Position numbers and translations under genes: made by a program. Shown here in pieces: positions 1 through 10,565 of a stretch of 64,000 nt of DNA (its first letter is position 1; each line of letters starts with the position of its first letter). The notes beneath the pieces were generated by a model. The model was not told the origin of the DNA and did not search any database. It saw nothing but the letters and a program-made list of their open reading frames with translations. The stretch comes from Enterobacter sp. EA-1 (GTDB lineage: Bacteria; Pseudomonadota; Gammaproteobacteria; Enterobacterales; Enterobacteriaceae): contig CP025776.1 of the NCBI GenBank assembly GCA_002886105.1, positions 4,774,001-4,838,000 on the forward strand, written 5' to 3'.

Positions 1-392
1 ACCAGCGCGCGTTCAACGTTGGCGGCAGGATCCGATCCGGCTCGATCAACCCGGTGCTTTTTGGCTGTGCAGGCCGTGAAACTCACCGGTGCAGAGAATA
101 GCGATGATCTCGCAGCCTTGTGCTTCCGAGGTCGTCGATCTTTTGCTGTAACGCAGCACCGACAGCGGGTTTGCCCATCACCACGGCGCGTCCGTCCAGC
201 AGGCGTGACGTCAGGAGGGCGTCGCCCGGTTGCGGCGAAAAAACGCGCCGCGATGGCAGCATCATCCAGCCCATCAAGTACGCCGGCATGCAGACAACGC
301 ACATGGGAAGGCAATGCAGCATCAAGGATCGGTGTGATATCGCTGCGCGGCGCCTGACCAATGGTCAGGGTGCCCATTTTGCGAATAGCCAT
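1..392 (-). CDS. AroM family protein (partial, C-terminus outside window)
   Basis: The reading frame resembles AroM: an N-terminal LTIGQAPRSDI segment, then LLDGRAVVMGKPAV, a CEIIAILCTGEFHGL core strand and, after a frame change, EPDRILPPT, which matches the EPSRILPP motif of E. coli AroM. AroM has no established biochemical activity. The chosen ATG lies one base after the stop codon of the DUF1177 gene (TGAGATG), so translation is probably coupled, and the gene is the last visible member of a four-gene operon. Frame changes near 125 (a CCTCGG on the coding strand where CTG GAA is expected) and around 230-250 look like sequence errors. The 3' end runs off the window. Confidence 0.75.
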   Translation of the reverse strand, partial: MAIRKMGTLTIGQAPRSDITPILDAALPSHVRCLHAGVLDGLDDAAIAARFFAATGRRPPDVTPAGRTRRGDGQTRCRCCVTAKDRRPRKHKAARSSLFSAPVSFTACTAKKHRVDRAGSDPAANVERAL

Positions 393-393
393 C

Positions 394-1328
394 TCACACC
401 CCCGGCTGACGTTTTTGCAAATGCGCCAGCGAACCATACAGGTCGAGCAGGCGCTGGTACTCTGTGCTGTCGAAGAACTGGCAGGTGCCGCGGGTAAACT
501 CTTTGGCCACTTCAACCGCAAATTTACAAGCCAGCGCGATATCCGTTTCATGGCTCGCGCCGGTACCGCAGCCCGGCACTGCGCTCACCGCCGTGATCGC
601 CACACCGACCACGGGTGCCGCAGTGGCAATCGACGGTTGCAAAATGCTGTTGAGGTGATACACGCCGTTGCCATACGGGGTGATGTCTGGTGATCGGGAA
701 AGTGACTGGCAATTGCCCGGTGGTCATTTCCATCACCCGCAGCAGATCGTCCGACACACGCAGGATATAGCCCTGTTTTACCGTTGGCGAAATCGCAAAA
801 CCTTTATGGTTGATGATGCGGTTGCCTTTGGTGGTGTCGATAGAGAGCACCGCATCCATTTCGTCCGACACTTCCTGCTCGTTCATGTCTTCGGTTTCCA
901 CCGGCGAGTCCATAAAATCGACCGGTTCATGCGGGCGCGTCGGCGCATCCGGGCAGATATGAGTCGTAACAATGACATCGCCCGGCAGGCTATCGCCCTG
1001 ACGCTGCATTTCCGCCAGCTTCAACGCACTGGCGACGGCAGCCACTGCGCCGTCCGCGTCTGACACCGGTGCCAATGCGCCCCGGACGTGCGCCAATGCC
1101 GCCAAGGCGACCCACGATCCCCAGCGTCGGCGCACTGCCGCCGCTGCGTTTGCCTTGTGTCCCCGGAATCACGATTTTAACGAAGTCGGTGCTGCCTTTC
1201 GGGCCGCTGACCACTTTCACGCTCACCTCGAGATTGCGGTATTCGGCCAGCAGGGCTTTAACCTTGTCGCCGCTGGCGTATGCGCTGTCGAGTAACTCAA
1301 AGACCTGTAATGTTTGTTGTAAGCTCAT
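394..1328 (-). CDS. DUF1177 domain-containing protein
   Basis: About 310 codons, the usual length of DUF1177 proteins. The N-terminus MSLQQTLQVFELLDSAY, the central HICPDAPTRPHEPVDFMDSP block and the C-terminal glycine/alanine-rich strand region GVAITAVSAVPGCGTGASHE are readable once frame changes near 690 and 1065-1085 are joined. The HICPDAP and CGTGASHE blocks carry histidine, cysteine and acidic residues that could form a metal or catalytic site, but that is inference; the family has no known function. The ATG overlaps the stop of the upstream OPT transporter gene by four bases (ATGA), and the stop is one base from the AroM-like start. It is therefore part of one transcript with a transporter and may process the transported compound. 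Confidence 0.7.
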
Positions 1329-2978
1329 AATATTTTCTCTGATGTTGCGTGATTACTTTTGCCGCCCGGCAGGACGGAATTAAAGAAACTGAACAGGGCA
1401 TCACCGGCGATCAGCCCCGCCGCCAACACCTCGATTTTGTTACGCATCGCTTCGCCGCCCACGCGCAAAACAATGGCGCGAATAGCGATACCGATCATCA
1501 CCGCCCAGCCGGCCAGCGGGTTGTTGATTAACAGACCCGTCGCCGAGGAGTACCCCCATCTGACGGCTGGACCGCCAATCAGCTGGATAATGGCCCCGGG
1601 GATTGCCCAGATCAGCAGTGATTTCGCGATATCCAGCGACACCCCGGCGTTGATCGCCGCAACGTAGACTTTCGCCACCGGCGGCACCCAGTCCCTGCGC
1701 GAAATAGTCGCGGAAAATAAACAGCACCACGGGCATTGCCACCACAAAGGCCAGCATCGCGGCAATCAACTGCTGGCGACGCCCTTCCAGTTCAAACCGG
1801 GTGTGCTCGCCTTTACCGCGCAGGATCCAGCCTGCTTTCAGGTCGTAACCCATATCCGCGAACGCCGGGCCGGTCGCGGCGGAAAAAACTCGCACAGCAT
1901 CGCCAGCGCTTCCGGCGGGAAGCCAATCAAAATACCGATAAGCAGAGTGATTAACGCGACGGCAAACGCCGGAAACCAGCCGGAGTGCATAGCAGCCAGG
2001 GCCGACAATCATTTCATGCAGGAAGGCCGCAAACGCGGCATAGACCATAAACGCCAGCAGCCACGGCAGAGAAAGATGGGCATACAAACCGCTGCCTAAC
2101 GCAATGAGCACGGAAATGGCCATAAAGCCGAGCGCCCCCAGGGCGAATGGTGCGGCCAATTTGCGCATTCTGCGCCTGCGGCAGCGCGTCATCATCGCCA
2201 TGTTGCTCCGCTTTGGCGCGGTTGCTCTGGCGGATCAAGCGGATAATCTGGAACAGCGCCACGACGCCCGCACCCGCCATCACGCCATGCGGAATATAGA
2301 GTTTATTGATATCAATGCCGAACAGCGGTGCGGAGTAACCGCGCAATAAGAAACCGACGCCAAGCATGCCAAGCGCCCAAATATTGCCGATAAACGCCGT
2401 ACCGAGTGCCGCCATCGGAAACTTGAACCACGAGCCAATCGCGCCAATCACAATACCGGTGCCGAGCAATGCCGCCTGTTTACCGCCCTGATCCCCCGGC
2501 TTTTATGGATTCCGCCGCCGCAATGCCCGGCGGCCATGCCCCCTTCCGCCGGAAAGATACGGGTATTAAAACAAACGGTACAGCAGCCAACCGTCCAGCA
2601 GCATGGCCAGCGCCACGCCGATAAACATCGGCATTACCATTCTCGTTATGGCCAAACAGCCGGGGAATAGAGATGGGCAGAAGCAACGAGTTCGCTGCGC
2701 CAAATGTGGCGGCGGAAGTCGCGCTTTGCGCCAGGGTTTTGAATATGGATCGAGCGGAAACGGGCAAAGCACTGTAATGGAATACGGGCAATGATCATGG
2801 CCGCCATCGCGCCGATGATGGCGGTATTCGGCGTCACGCCAAGGGTCGTCAGTAACTGCACGCCAATCACGGCGCCGAAGATACTCAAGACCAACAACAG
2901 CAACGTGGCCGGAGCAAAAGCACGCGGATGGCTCTCGCTGTTCTCCGGCAACGTTTCGGATGGGACGGTTTGACTCAC
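1325..2978 (-). CDS. OPT/YSL-family oligopeptide-type transporter
   Basis: A hydrophobic protein of about 550 residues with the glycine-rich membrane segments of the OPT superfamily. Visible pieces include ATLLLLVLSIFGAVIGVQ near the N-terminus, NTAIIGAMAAMIIARIPL, a QSATSAATFGAANSLLLPI segment, WALGMLGVGFLLRGYSAP and a final WAVMIGIAIRAIVLRVG helix. OPT proteins are secondary importers of small peptides, metal-chelates or related compounds in the inner membrane; the substrate here is unknown. I chose a GTG start (GTG AGT CAA ACC) because it begins the first conserved frame and follows the regulator gene by 45 bp. At least five frame changes (for example around 1550, 1700, 2130, 2500 and 2760) split the gene, most likely assembly errors. 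Confidence 0.75.
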
Positions 2979-3023
2979 GGTTATTCTCCGGCATTGGCAA
3001 AGGAAAAAATCAAAGTGGACTGC

Positions 3024-3770
3024 TCACCTGCGTATCGCCGGTTTTTCCGGCAATGGTGAGGCAGTCTCTTTCAGTAATGTCGCTATCCGTTGCAACTCTT
3101 CAGGGGTGGCAAGCTGTTGGGAAAAGAAAGGCAGAACGCCACGGCTTCGTGGGTGGCCGGGTCGCCAACGGCACAACTGACGGAAGCCGTGTCGGCGACC
3201 GATTCGTTCACCGCGGTTGCGTAACCGGCATCGCGGGTGCGGGCAACAGCCGCCACCAGCATGCTGACATCGTGCGGCGTGCCGCTCAGTTGCGAGACCA
3301 CCAGCGGGCTGGCGAAAAAGTCGTGCAGTTGCGTGTCCGTGAAACGCGCCAGCAGCGCTCGCCCGGTCGATGTTCCCCGAGGCAGGGGAACGTGAACCCG
3401 GCCAGTCACCACCGGTAGCGCACGGCGACCATGAATCACCCGCAATACGAGGATTTCACGGTTATCCAGCATGGAGATATAGCCGGTATAACCGGTGCGT
3501 TCGCACAGGCTGCGCAGCGCAGCGTCAACATGGTCGCTGAGGGTGATGTGGCGACTCACCAGATGTGATGCCGACATCAGCAACGGACCGGGCAGAAAGG
3601 TGCCCTGCCCGTCGTCTTTTCCGGTAGCCATAGGACTCAAGCTGACTCATCACACGGGAAGCCGTGCTTTTCGGCATCCCAAGATGGGTAATCACATCGC
3701 TGATGCGGATCCCGCGTTGCAGATCCACCATCAATTTAAGAATGCTGGCTGTCGTTTCTAAAATGGACAT
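3024..3770 (-). CDS. IclR-family transcriptional regulator
   Basis: The N-terminus MSILETTASILKLMVDLQRG followed by ISDVITHLGMPKSTASRVM is a winged helix-turn-helix of the IclR family. The C-terminal part (YTGYISMLDNREILVLRVIHG, LPRGTSTGRALLA) is the effector-binding domain. The length, about 248 residues, is normal. A frame change near 3635 separates the HTH from the ligand domain, and one near 3120 shifts the end, which I read as LPEKPAIRR followed by TGA. It is the first gene of the operon with the OPT transporter, DUF1177 and AroM-like genes, so it is the obvious local regulator. IclR proteins typically sense a carboxylated metabolite, which hints at the class of substrate but does not identify it. 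Confidence 0.85.
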
Positions 3771-4159
3771 AGCAAGGTCTCATAAAATGGGACTTCGGTT
3801 TCACTAAATGGAACTGCAAGAAAAATGCCAGCCTGTAACTGACTGAAAAGACGGAATACGAGATAAATTGATCAAAAATTACGCACTATTTCTGGGCGTC
3901 ATTTTGGTGCAGGGAGAGTGATAAAAGAGGCAAAGGTGCAATGGAAGAGAGGGTGAAAGCAGCGTAAGAGCGCCTATGTATCAAAAAAAGCATTGCTTAG
4001 CTCATTTCTGCATAACGTTATTCGGATATATTTGTTTTCGCGTCCGGTGCAAGGCATATAATCCGTTCTAATACGGTGCCAGAATTATTAACTGGGCTAA
4101 TATATATTCACATTCTGCCAGCAATTTTCTGGCAACACGTTCTGTCCGGAAGGTGCGCA
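3771..4159. other. Intergenic region between the IclR-type operon and the ABC importer
   Basis: This divergent intergenic region of about 390 bp is AT-richer than its flanks. It must hold the promoters of both neighbouring operons. I see a short inverted repeat TGCCAG-N7-CTGGCA at 4116-4134 just upstream of the permease start, which could be an operator or a leader hairpin, and a possible ribosome binding site GGAAGG before the GTG at 4160. No gene is convincing here. Confidence 0.5.
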
Positions 4160-4857
4160 GTGCCAACATGGTTACCCTTAGCAATTGATTCATTCTGGCC
4201 CATGCTTTCCGCAGGTCTGAAATTCACCATTCCCCTCACCCCTCAGCTCGTTTGTTCTCGGTCTGACCCTTGGGTTTTGTGGTTGCGTTGTTACGCCTGT
4301 ACGGGCCGGGATTTTTTGAAACCGGTGGTCCGGTTTTATGTCTGGTTGATCCGCGGTACGCCTTTGCTGGTACAGCTGTTTTTGATCTTCTACGCGCTGC
4401 CCAGCGCAGGCATTACGATCGATGCCTTCCCGGCCGCGGTGATTGGTTTCACCGTTAACATCGGGGCTTATACCTCCGAAGTGATCCGCGCTACGCTGCT
4501 GGCCGTGCCAAAATCGCAGTGGGAAGCCGCCCACGCCATCAGCATGACTGGGCGCAGTCATTACGCCGTATTATCCTGCCGCAGGCCGCGCGCATTGCGG
4601 TGCCGCCGCTCTCCAATACCTTTATTTCACTGGTGAAAGACACCTCGCTGGCGTCGGTGATCACGGTGCCGGAAATGTTCCTGTCCGCTCAGCAAATTGC
4701 GGCTGTGACTTATGAACCTCTGATTCTGTATAGCGAAGCGGCGGTGATTTATTTGTTCTTCAGTTCCGTGTTATCGCATTTGCAGAACAAGCTTGAACAG
4801 AAATTAGCGGGCACGACACCTAAAGGAGCCATCAATGATAACGCTCTCCAACCTTGA
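4160..4857 (+). CDS. Amino-acid ABC transporter permease (HisM/YecS type)
   Basis: An inner-membrane permease of about 230 residues of the polar amino-acid family. The conserved sequence WLIRGTPLLVQLFLIFYALP is the family signature, followed by AAVIGFTVNIGAYTSEVIRA and the EAA loop region (QWEAAHAISMTG ... RIILPQAARIAVPPLSNTF), which contacts the ATPase. The GTG start gives PTWLPLAIDSFWPMLSAGLK and has a GGAAGG ribosome binding site; an upstream ATG at 4076 would add an implausible extension. Frame changes occur near 4245-4310 and 4550. The gene overlaps the ATPase gene by 23 bases, and ATPase and binding protein follow, so the three form one importer. Confidence 0.85.
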
Positions 4858-5602
4858 TAAGAGTTTTGATGGTCATCGTGTCCTGAAAAATATCAATTTA
4901 ACCATTGAAGAAGGCACGGTCACCACGCTGATTGGCCCCTCCGGCAGCGGCAAAAGTACGTTATTGCGCTGCATTAACTTACTGGAGATCCCTCAGGCCG
5001 GGACGCTGACCATCGGCAAAGAGAGCATCACCTTTTCGCCGGACGCGCGCATTAAAGGCCGGGGATATTCGCCGCATCAGCCGTCAGACGGGGATGGTGT
5101 TCCAGAACTTCGCGCTGTTTCCGCATATGACCGTTCTGGAAAATATCACCGAAGGGCTGATCACCGTACACAAATGGGATCGCGACCGTGCGCGCCAGCG
5201 TGGCGAAGCGTTACTGACGAAAGTCGATATGCTGCATAAACGTGATGCGCTGCCGAATACGTTATCCGGCGGTCAGCAGCAGCGTGTGGCCATTGCCCGC
5301 GCGCGCCGTCGCCGGCGGTGTTGCTCTGTGATGAACCCACGTCTGCGCTCGACCCGGAGCTTTCCGGCGAGGTGGTGGCTGTTCTGCGCCAGCTGGCGCA
5401 GGAAGGCACTACAATGATTATGGCGACGCACGATCTGCGTCTGGCGGCCAATATCGCCAGTCAGGTGGTGTTCCTTGAAGCCGGAGAAATTGTGGAATCC
5501 GGTACCGCCAACGCCCTTTTTTCACACGCGAAAAAACCGCGTACTGCGGAATTTATCGCCTCTTTAAGCACTGCGCTCCCGGAGATCGGGGCGAACCAAT
5601 AA
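4835..5602 (+). CDS. Amino-acid ABC transporter ATP-binding protein (GlnQ-like)
   Basis: The ATPase of the importer, about 255 residues. Walker A GPSGSGKST, Q-loop MVFQNFALFPHMTVLENI, the signature LSGGQQQRVAIARA, Walker B CDEPTSALDPELSGEV and the switch histidine in ATHDLRLAA are all visible in order, so the protein should be active. Two frame changes, near 5065 and 5310, interrupt the frame without removing any motif. It starts inside the permease gene's end with the ribosome binding site AAAGGAG, and the binding-protein gene begins 22 bases after its stop. The amino-acid specificity cannot be read from the ATPase. Confidence 0.88.
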
Positions 5603-5624
5603 CAATCAATTGGGGTAGATTTAG

Positions 5625-6396
5625 ATGAAAGCACTCGCAACACTCGTTATTGCCGGGGTTATGCAGCTTGGTTTCGCCCACGCGGCGCTGGCGCAGGACG
5701 ATCTGGCAAAAATCCAGTCCGCCGGGGTTCTGAAAATTGGTACCGAAGGCACTTATCCTCCGTTCACGTTCCATAACGCGTCCGGCACACTGGAAGGTTT
5801 TGACGTTGAAATCGGTCAGGAAGTGGCCAAGCGCCTGAAAGTAAAAGCGCAGTTTGTTGAAGGTAAATGGGATGGCCTGATCGCCGGTATCGATGCGAAT
5901 CGCTACGACGCGGTCATTAACCGAGGTCGGCATTACTGAAGCGCGCCAGAAAAATATGACTTCTCTGAGCCGTACATCGCCTCTAAAGCGGTGCTGATCG
6001 TGAATGACAAAAACAGCAGCATTAAGAGCTTTGACGATCTGAAAGGCAAGAAATCTGCCCATTCGCTGACCAGTAACTACGCGCAGATTGCCCGTAAATA
6101 CGGCGCGGAAATTGTGCCGACCGATGGCTTTAACCAGTCTATCGATCTGGTGGTGCAGGGCCGTGCTGATGCGACCATCAACGACAACCTCTCTTACCGG
6201 ACTTCAAAAACACAAACCGTCTGCGCCGGTGAAAATCATCGCCACCGAAGACAATGCTGAAAAATCTGGCGTGCTGATCCGTAAAAACAATCCGGAACTG
6301 AAAGCCGCGATTGATAAAGCGCTGGAAGAGATCAAGGCCGACGGCACCTACGAACGTATTTCTCAGAAATACTTCGGTGCGGATGTGTCGAAGTAA
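5625..6396 (+). CDS. Periplasmic amino-acid-binding protein, family 3 (FliY/TcyJ-like)
   Basis: An Sec signal peptide (MKALATLVIAGVMQLGFAHA, cleavage likely after ALA) precedes a family 3 solute-binding domain: KIGTEGTYPPFTFHN is the canonical N-terminal signature, and FDVEIGQEVAKRL follows. The C-terminus ADGTYERISQKYFGADVSK is typical. The total of about 257 residues fits. The closest recognisable relatives are cystine/general amino-acid binding proteins of the FliY group, so cystine or a small polar amino acid is a reasonable guess. Frame changes at 5921 (CCGAGG where CCAGG is expected), 5952 and 6197 (CCGG for CCTGG) look like sequence errors. The gene ends at a strong terminator shared with ssb. 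Confidence 0.85.
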
Positions 6397-6415
6397 TGTT
6401 CAGCCTCTGAATCAC

Positions 6416-6443
6416 AAAAAACCCCGCATTGCGGGGTTTTTTG
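6416..6443. terminator. Bidirectional rho-independent terminator between binding-protein gene and ssb
   Basis: A perfect hairpin AAAACCCCGC-ATT-GCGGGGTTTT with an A-run on the left and a T-run on the right lies between the convergent ends of the ABC importer operon and ssb. It can stop transcription in both directions. Confidence 0.9.
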
Positions 6444-6459
6444 TTCTGATGAACAAAAA

Positions 6460-6984
6460 TCAGAACGGGATGTCGTCGTCAAAGTCCATCGGCGGTTCGT
6501 TAGACGGTGCCGGAGCAGACTGCTGTTGCGGACGGGACTGCGCGCCGCCGCTGAACTGGTTGCCGCCCTGCGGTTGCTGAGGCTGGCCCCAACCGCCCTG
6601 CTGCTGGCCGCCGCCTGCCGGTGCGCCGCCGCCCGGCGTCCACCCAGCATCTGCATGGTGCCACCAACGTTGACCACCACCTCAGTGGTGTATTTTTCCC
6701 TGACCGGATTGATCGGTCCATTTGCGGGTACGCAGCTGACCTTCGATATAAACCTGTGAGCCTTTACGCAGATATTCGCCAGCCACTTCAGCCAGTTTGC
6801 CGAACAGCACAACGCGGTGCCATTCAGTCTGCTCTTTTGTTTCACCGGTCTGCTTATCACGCCGAGTTCGGAAGTAGCCAGCGTAATGTTGGCAACTGCG
6901 CCACCACTCGGCATATAGCGTACTTCCGGGTCCCCGGCCCAGATTACCGACGAGAATCACCTTGTTTACGCCTCTGCTGGCCAT
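6460..6984 (-). CDS. ssb: Single-stranded DNA-binding protein SSB
   Basis: SSB coats single-stranded DNA in replication, recombination and repair. The OB-fold is readable from [16 protein letters not shown] through [22 protein letters not shown] and [18 protein letters not shown]. It is followed by a glycine/glutamine-rich linker and the acidic tip MDFDDDIPF that binds partner proteins. Total length is about 174 residues, as in enteric SSB. Frame changes near 6610-6650, 6700, 6865 and 6935 break the frame, mostly at expected CCWGG positions. The gene is divergent from uvrA, the classical enteric arrangement, and shares the SOS-regulated intergenic region. Confidence 0.95.
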
Positions 6985-7130
6985 GATCGTGTCTCCTGAA
7001 AACGTTTCTTAGTAGTGTAAACGCGCGAGTGTACCATTTCCATATGGCTTATTGATAGCTGCGAAGCAGGTTCCAGAGATCTCTCGCGGCAGTGCATTTT
7101 TACATATTCGCTGCCGGGGATGCATGCAAA

Positions 7131-7151
7131 TACTGTATATTCATTCCAGGT
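7131..7151 (+). promoter_or_regulatory. LexA (SOS) box upstream of uvrA
   Basis: TACTGTATATTCATTCCAG matches the E. coli uvrA operator TACTGTATATTCATTCAGG except for one extra C. As written, CTG and CAG are 11 bases apart instead of 10. The extra base falls at a CCAGG context where this sequence often carries indels, so the real site probably has the normal spacing. It lies between ssb and uvrA and should repress uvrA, and perhaps one ssb promoter, until SOS induction. Confidence 0.85.
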
Positions 7152-7248
7152 TAAATTGTGTCATAATTAGCCGTTTCTGACCGCCGGTTGTCCTTCCAAA
7201 CATACCCGTGAGGGCAAATAGCGTTCCTCCGGGTAAAAGGTGAATGGA

Positions 7249-10085
7249 TTGGATAAGATAGAAGTACGGGGCGCCCGCACCCACAATCTCAAAAACATCA
7301 ACCTCGTCATCCCTCGCGACAAACTGATCGTTGTCACCGGGCTGTCGGGGTCTGGCAAGTCCTCACTGGCTTTCGACACGCTTTACGCGGAGGGGCAGCG
7401 CCGTTATGTTGAATCGCTTTCTGCCTACGCCCGCCAGTTTCTGTCGTTGATGGAAAAACCGGACGTCGACCATATTGAAGGGCTGTCGCCGGCGATTTCC
7501 ATCGAACAAAAATCAACCTCACACAACCCGCGATCCACCGTCGGGACCATCACTGAAATTCACGATTATCTGCGTCTGCTGTTCGCCCGCGTTGGCGAAC
7601 CGCGCTGCCCGGATCACGACGTGCCGCTGGCGGCGCAAACCGTCAGCCAGATGGTCGATAACGTGCTGTCGCAGCCGGAAGGCAAACGCCTGATGCTGCT
7701 GGCGCCGGTGATCAAAGAGCGTAAAGGCGAACACACCAAAACGCTGGAAAACCTCGCCAGCCGAGGGCTATATCCGGGCGCGTATTGATGGCGAGGTCTG
7801 CGACCTCTCCGATCCGCCGAAACTGGAGCTGCAAAAGAAACACACCATTGAAGTGGTGATTGACCGCTTTAAAGTCCGCAGCGATCTGGCCCAACGCCCC
7901 GGCGGAATCGTTTGAAACCGCGCTGGAGCTTTCCGGCGGCACGGCGATGGTTGCCGATATGGACGATCCCAACGCCGAGGAGCTGTTGTTCTCCGCCAAC
8001 TTCGCATGCCCCATTTGCGGCTACAGCATGCGCGAGCTGGAACCGCGCCTGTTCTCCTTCAACAACCCGGCCGGGGCGTGCCCGACCTGTGACGGCCTCG
8101 GGCGTACAGCAATATTTCGACCCGGACCGCGTGATTCAGAACCCGGAACTGTCGCTGGCCGGCGGTGCGATCCGCGGCTGGGATCGCCGTAACTTTTACT
8201 ATTTCCAGATGCTGAAGTCGCTGGCGGAACACTATAAATTCGACGTTGAAGCGCCGTGGGAAAGCCTGAGCGCCAGCGTGCAGAAAGTGATCCTCTCCGG
8301 TTCGGGTAAAGAATCGATTGAGTTCAAATACATGAACGATCGCGGCGACACCTCGGTGCGTCGTCATCCGTTTGAAGGCGTGCTGCATAATATGGAGCGC
8401 CGTTATAAAGAGACGGAATCCAGCGCGGTGCGCGAGGAGCTGGCGAAGTTTATCAGCAACCGTCCATGCGCCGCCTGTGAAGGAACCCGTCTGCGCCGTG
8501 AAGCGCGCCATGTCTTCGTTGAAAACACGCCGCTGCCGACCATCTCGGATATGAGCATCGGTCATGCGATGGACTTCTTCAACAACCTGAAACTCTCTGG
8601 TCAGCGGGCGAAAATTGCCGAAAAAGTACTGAAAGAGATCGGCGACCGTCTGAAGTTCCTTGTTAACGTCGGACTGAACTACCTGACGCTGTCCCGCTCT
8701 GCTGAAACACTCTCCGGCGGCGAAGCGCAGCGTATCCGTCTGGCAAGCCAGATTGGCGCAGGCCTGGTGGGTGTGATGTACGTGCTGGATGAACCCTCAA
8801 TCGGTCTGCACCAGCGCGATAACGAGCGCCTGCTCGGTACATTAATCCATCTGCGCAATCTGGGTAACACGGTGATTGTCGTCGAACACGACGAAGATGC
8901 CATTCGCGCAGCGGACCATGTGATCGATATTGGTCCGGGCGCGGGTGTCCACGGCGGGCAGGTTGTGGCGGAAGGCACGCTGGACGCGATTATGGCGGTC
9001 CCGGAGTCGCTGACCGGGCAGTACATGAGCGGCAAACGCAAAATCGACATCCCGAAACAGCGCGTTCCGGCCGATCCGGGCAAAGTGCTGAAACTCACCG
9101 GCGCACGCGGCAACAACCTGAAAGACGTGACGCTGACGCTGCCGGTCGGCCTGTTCACCTGTATTACCGGCGTGTCCGGTTCGGGTAAATCGACGCTGAT
9201 CAACGATACGCTGTTCCCCATCGCGCAGCGCCAGTTGAACGGCGCGACGATTGCTGAGCCAGCGCCATACCGCGATATCCACGGGCTGGAGCATTTCGAT
9301 AAAGTGATCGATATCGACCAGAGCCCGATTGGCCGTACGCCGCGTTCCAACCCGGCGACGTATACCGGCGTGTTCACGCCAGTGCGTGAACTGTTTGCCG
9401 GCGTGCCGGAATCCCGCTCGCGCGGCTATACGCCGGGCGCTTCAGTTTTAACGTGCGCGGTGGCCGCTGCGAAGCCTGTCAGGGCGACGGGGTGATCAAA
9501 GTGGAGATGCACTTCCTGCCGGATATTTATGTGCCGTGCGACCAGTGCAAAGGCAAACGCTATAACCGCGAAACGCTGGAGATCAAATACAAGGGCAAAA
9601 CTATCCATGAAGTGTTGGATATGACCATCGAAGAAGCACGTGAGTTCTTTGATGCCGTGCCCGCGCTGGCGCGTAAGCTGCAAACGCTGATGGATGTCGG
9701 TCTGACCTATATCCGTCTTGGTCAGTCGGCGACCACGCTCTCCGGCGGCGAAGCCCAGCGCGTGAAACTGGCGCGTGAGCTGTCAAAACGCGGAACCGGG
9801 CAGACGCTCTATATTCTCGACGAACCCACCACCGGCCTGCATTTCGCCGATATCCAGCAGTTACTGGACGTACTGCACCAATTGCGCGATCAGGGCAATA
9901 CCATTGTGGTCATTGAGCATAATCTGGACGTGATTAAAACCGCAGACTGGATTGTCGATCTCGGCCCGGAAGGCGGCAGCGGCGGCGGCGAGATCCTCGT
10001 CTCCGGCACGCCGGAAACCGTTGCCGAATGCGAAGCCTCGCACACGGCGCGATTCCTTAAGCCAATGCTGAAATCGTCACACTGA
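7249..10085 (+). CDS. uvrA: Excinuclease ABC subunit A (UvrA)
   Basis: UvrA is the damage-recognition ATPase of nucleotide excision repair. About 940 residues span two ABC modules: Walker [10 protein letters not shown] near the N-terminus and GVSGSGKST in the second half, signatures [13 protein letters not shown] and [13 protein letters not shown], Walker [15 protein letters not shown] and [14 protein letters not shown]. Zinc-finger cysteine pairs are visible at CPICGYS...[17 protein letters not shown] and CEACQGDG...CDQCKGKR. The frame starts at TTG (TTG GAT AAG ATA, matching MDKIEV), with AAAGGTG as ribosome binding site; an in-frame GTG nine bases upstream is the alternative. Frame changes at 7761, 7893, 8096 and about 9440 are likely errors, three of them at CCWGG positions. 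Confidence 0.97.
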
Positions 10086-10430
10086 CAGTTGGTGCCGGAC
10101 CTGTTCCGGCACCCGTTCCATCGCCTGTTGATAGGACGCATCCACCAGATAGTAAATCTGCGAGTCCGGTAACGAACCGTCCAGATACACCGTGCTCCAG
10201 TGCGCTTTATTCAGGTGGTGGCTGGGGCGCACATCCTGATGCTGTTCACGTAACAGTTCCGCCAGTTCCGGACTGGTTTTTAGCGACGCCGCAGGGCGCC
10301 CCTCAACTTCCTTCACCATCGCAAACAACACATCGGCGACCTTGATTTGCGTCGCTTTCCAGTCGCTATGTACGCTCTGTTCAGCGCCCGCCTTCGCCAT
10401 GCAATATTGCAGTAACTCCGAAATTGTCAC
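10077..10430 (-). CDS. yjbR: MmcQ/YjbR family protein
   Basis: A 117-residue protein in one uninterrupted frame that matches E. coli YjbR along its length ([20 protein letters not shown] to [10 protein letters not shown]). The fold is a double-wing, CyaY-like DNA-binding type; the cellular function is not established. Conserved blocks such as [13 protein letters not shown] near residue 78 and [11 protein letters not shown] near residue 95 are present. Its 3' end overlaps the last nine bases of convergent uvrA. Confidence 0.93.
   Translation of the reverse strand: MTISELLQYCMAKAGAEQSVHSDWKATQIKVADVLFAMVKEVEGRPAASLKTSPELAELLREQHQDVRPSHHLNKAHWSTVYLDGSLPDSQIYYLVDASYQQAMERVPEQVRHQLSV
10091..10113. 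terminator. Hairpin after uvrA, inside yjbR coding end
   Basis: The 9-bp stem GGTGCCGGA / TCCGGCACC with a 5-base loop starts six bases after the uvrA stop codon. It lies within the last codons of yjbR and lacks a T-run, so it may act as a weak terminator or 3'-end stabiliser for uvrA mRNA. Function is inferred from position only. Confidence 0.4.
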
Positions 10431-10565
10431 GTTGATTCTCCTCGTCGTGTTGCGATGGATCGTCCGATCGGCCCGGTTGCCTCATTTAAGCGTAGTGTAT
10501 TGATGAAAAAACGGCGATCGTTACAGATCCTGACGATAAGAGCAGGGTTTACCAGAGTAACCGCA

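Noticed and set aside
4116-4134. TGCCAG-N7-CTGGCA as a regulator operator for the ABC importer
   Set aside because: A 6-bp palindrome is expected by chance at this length; no repeat of it was seen near other genes in the window.
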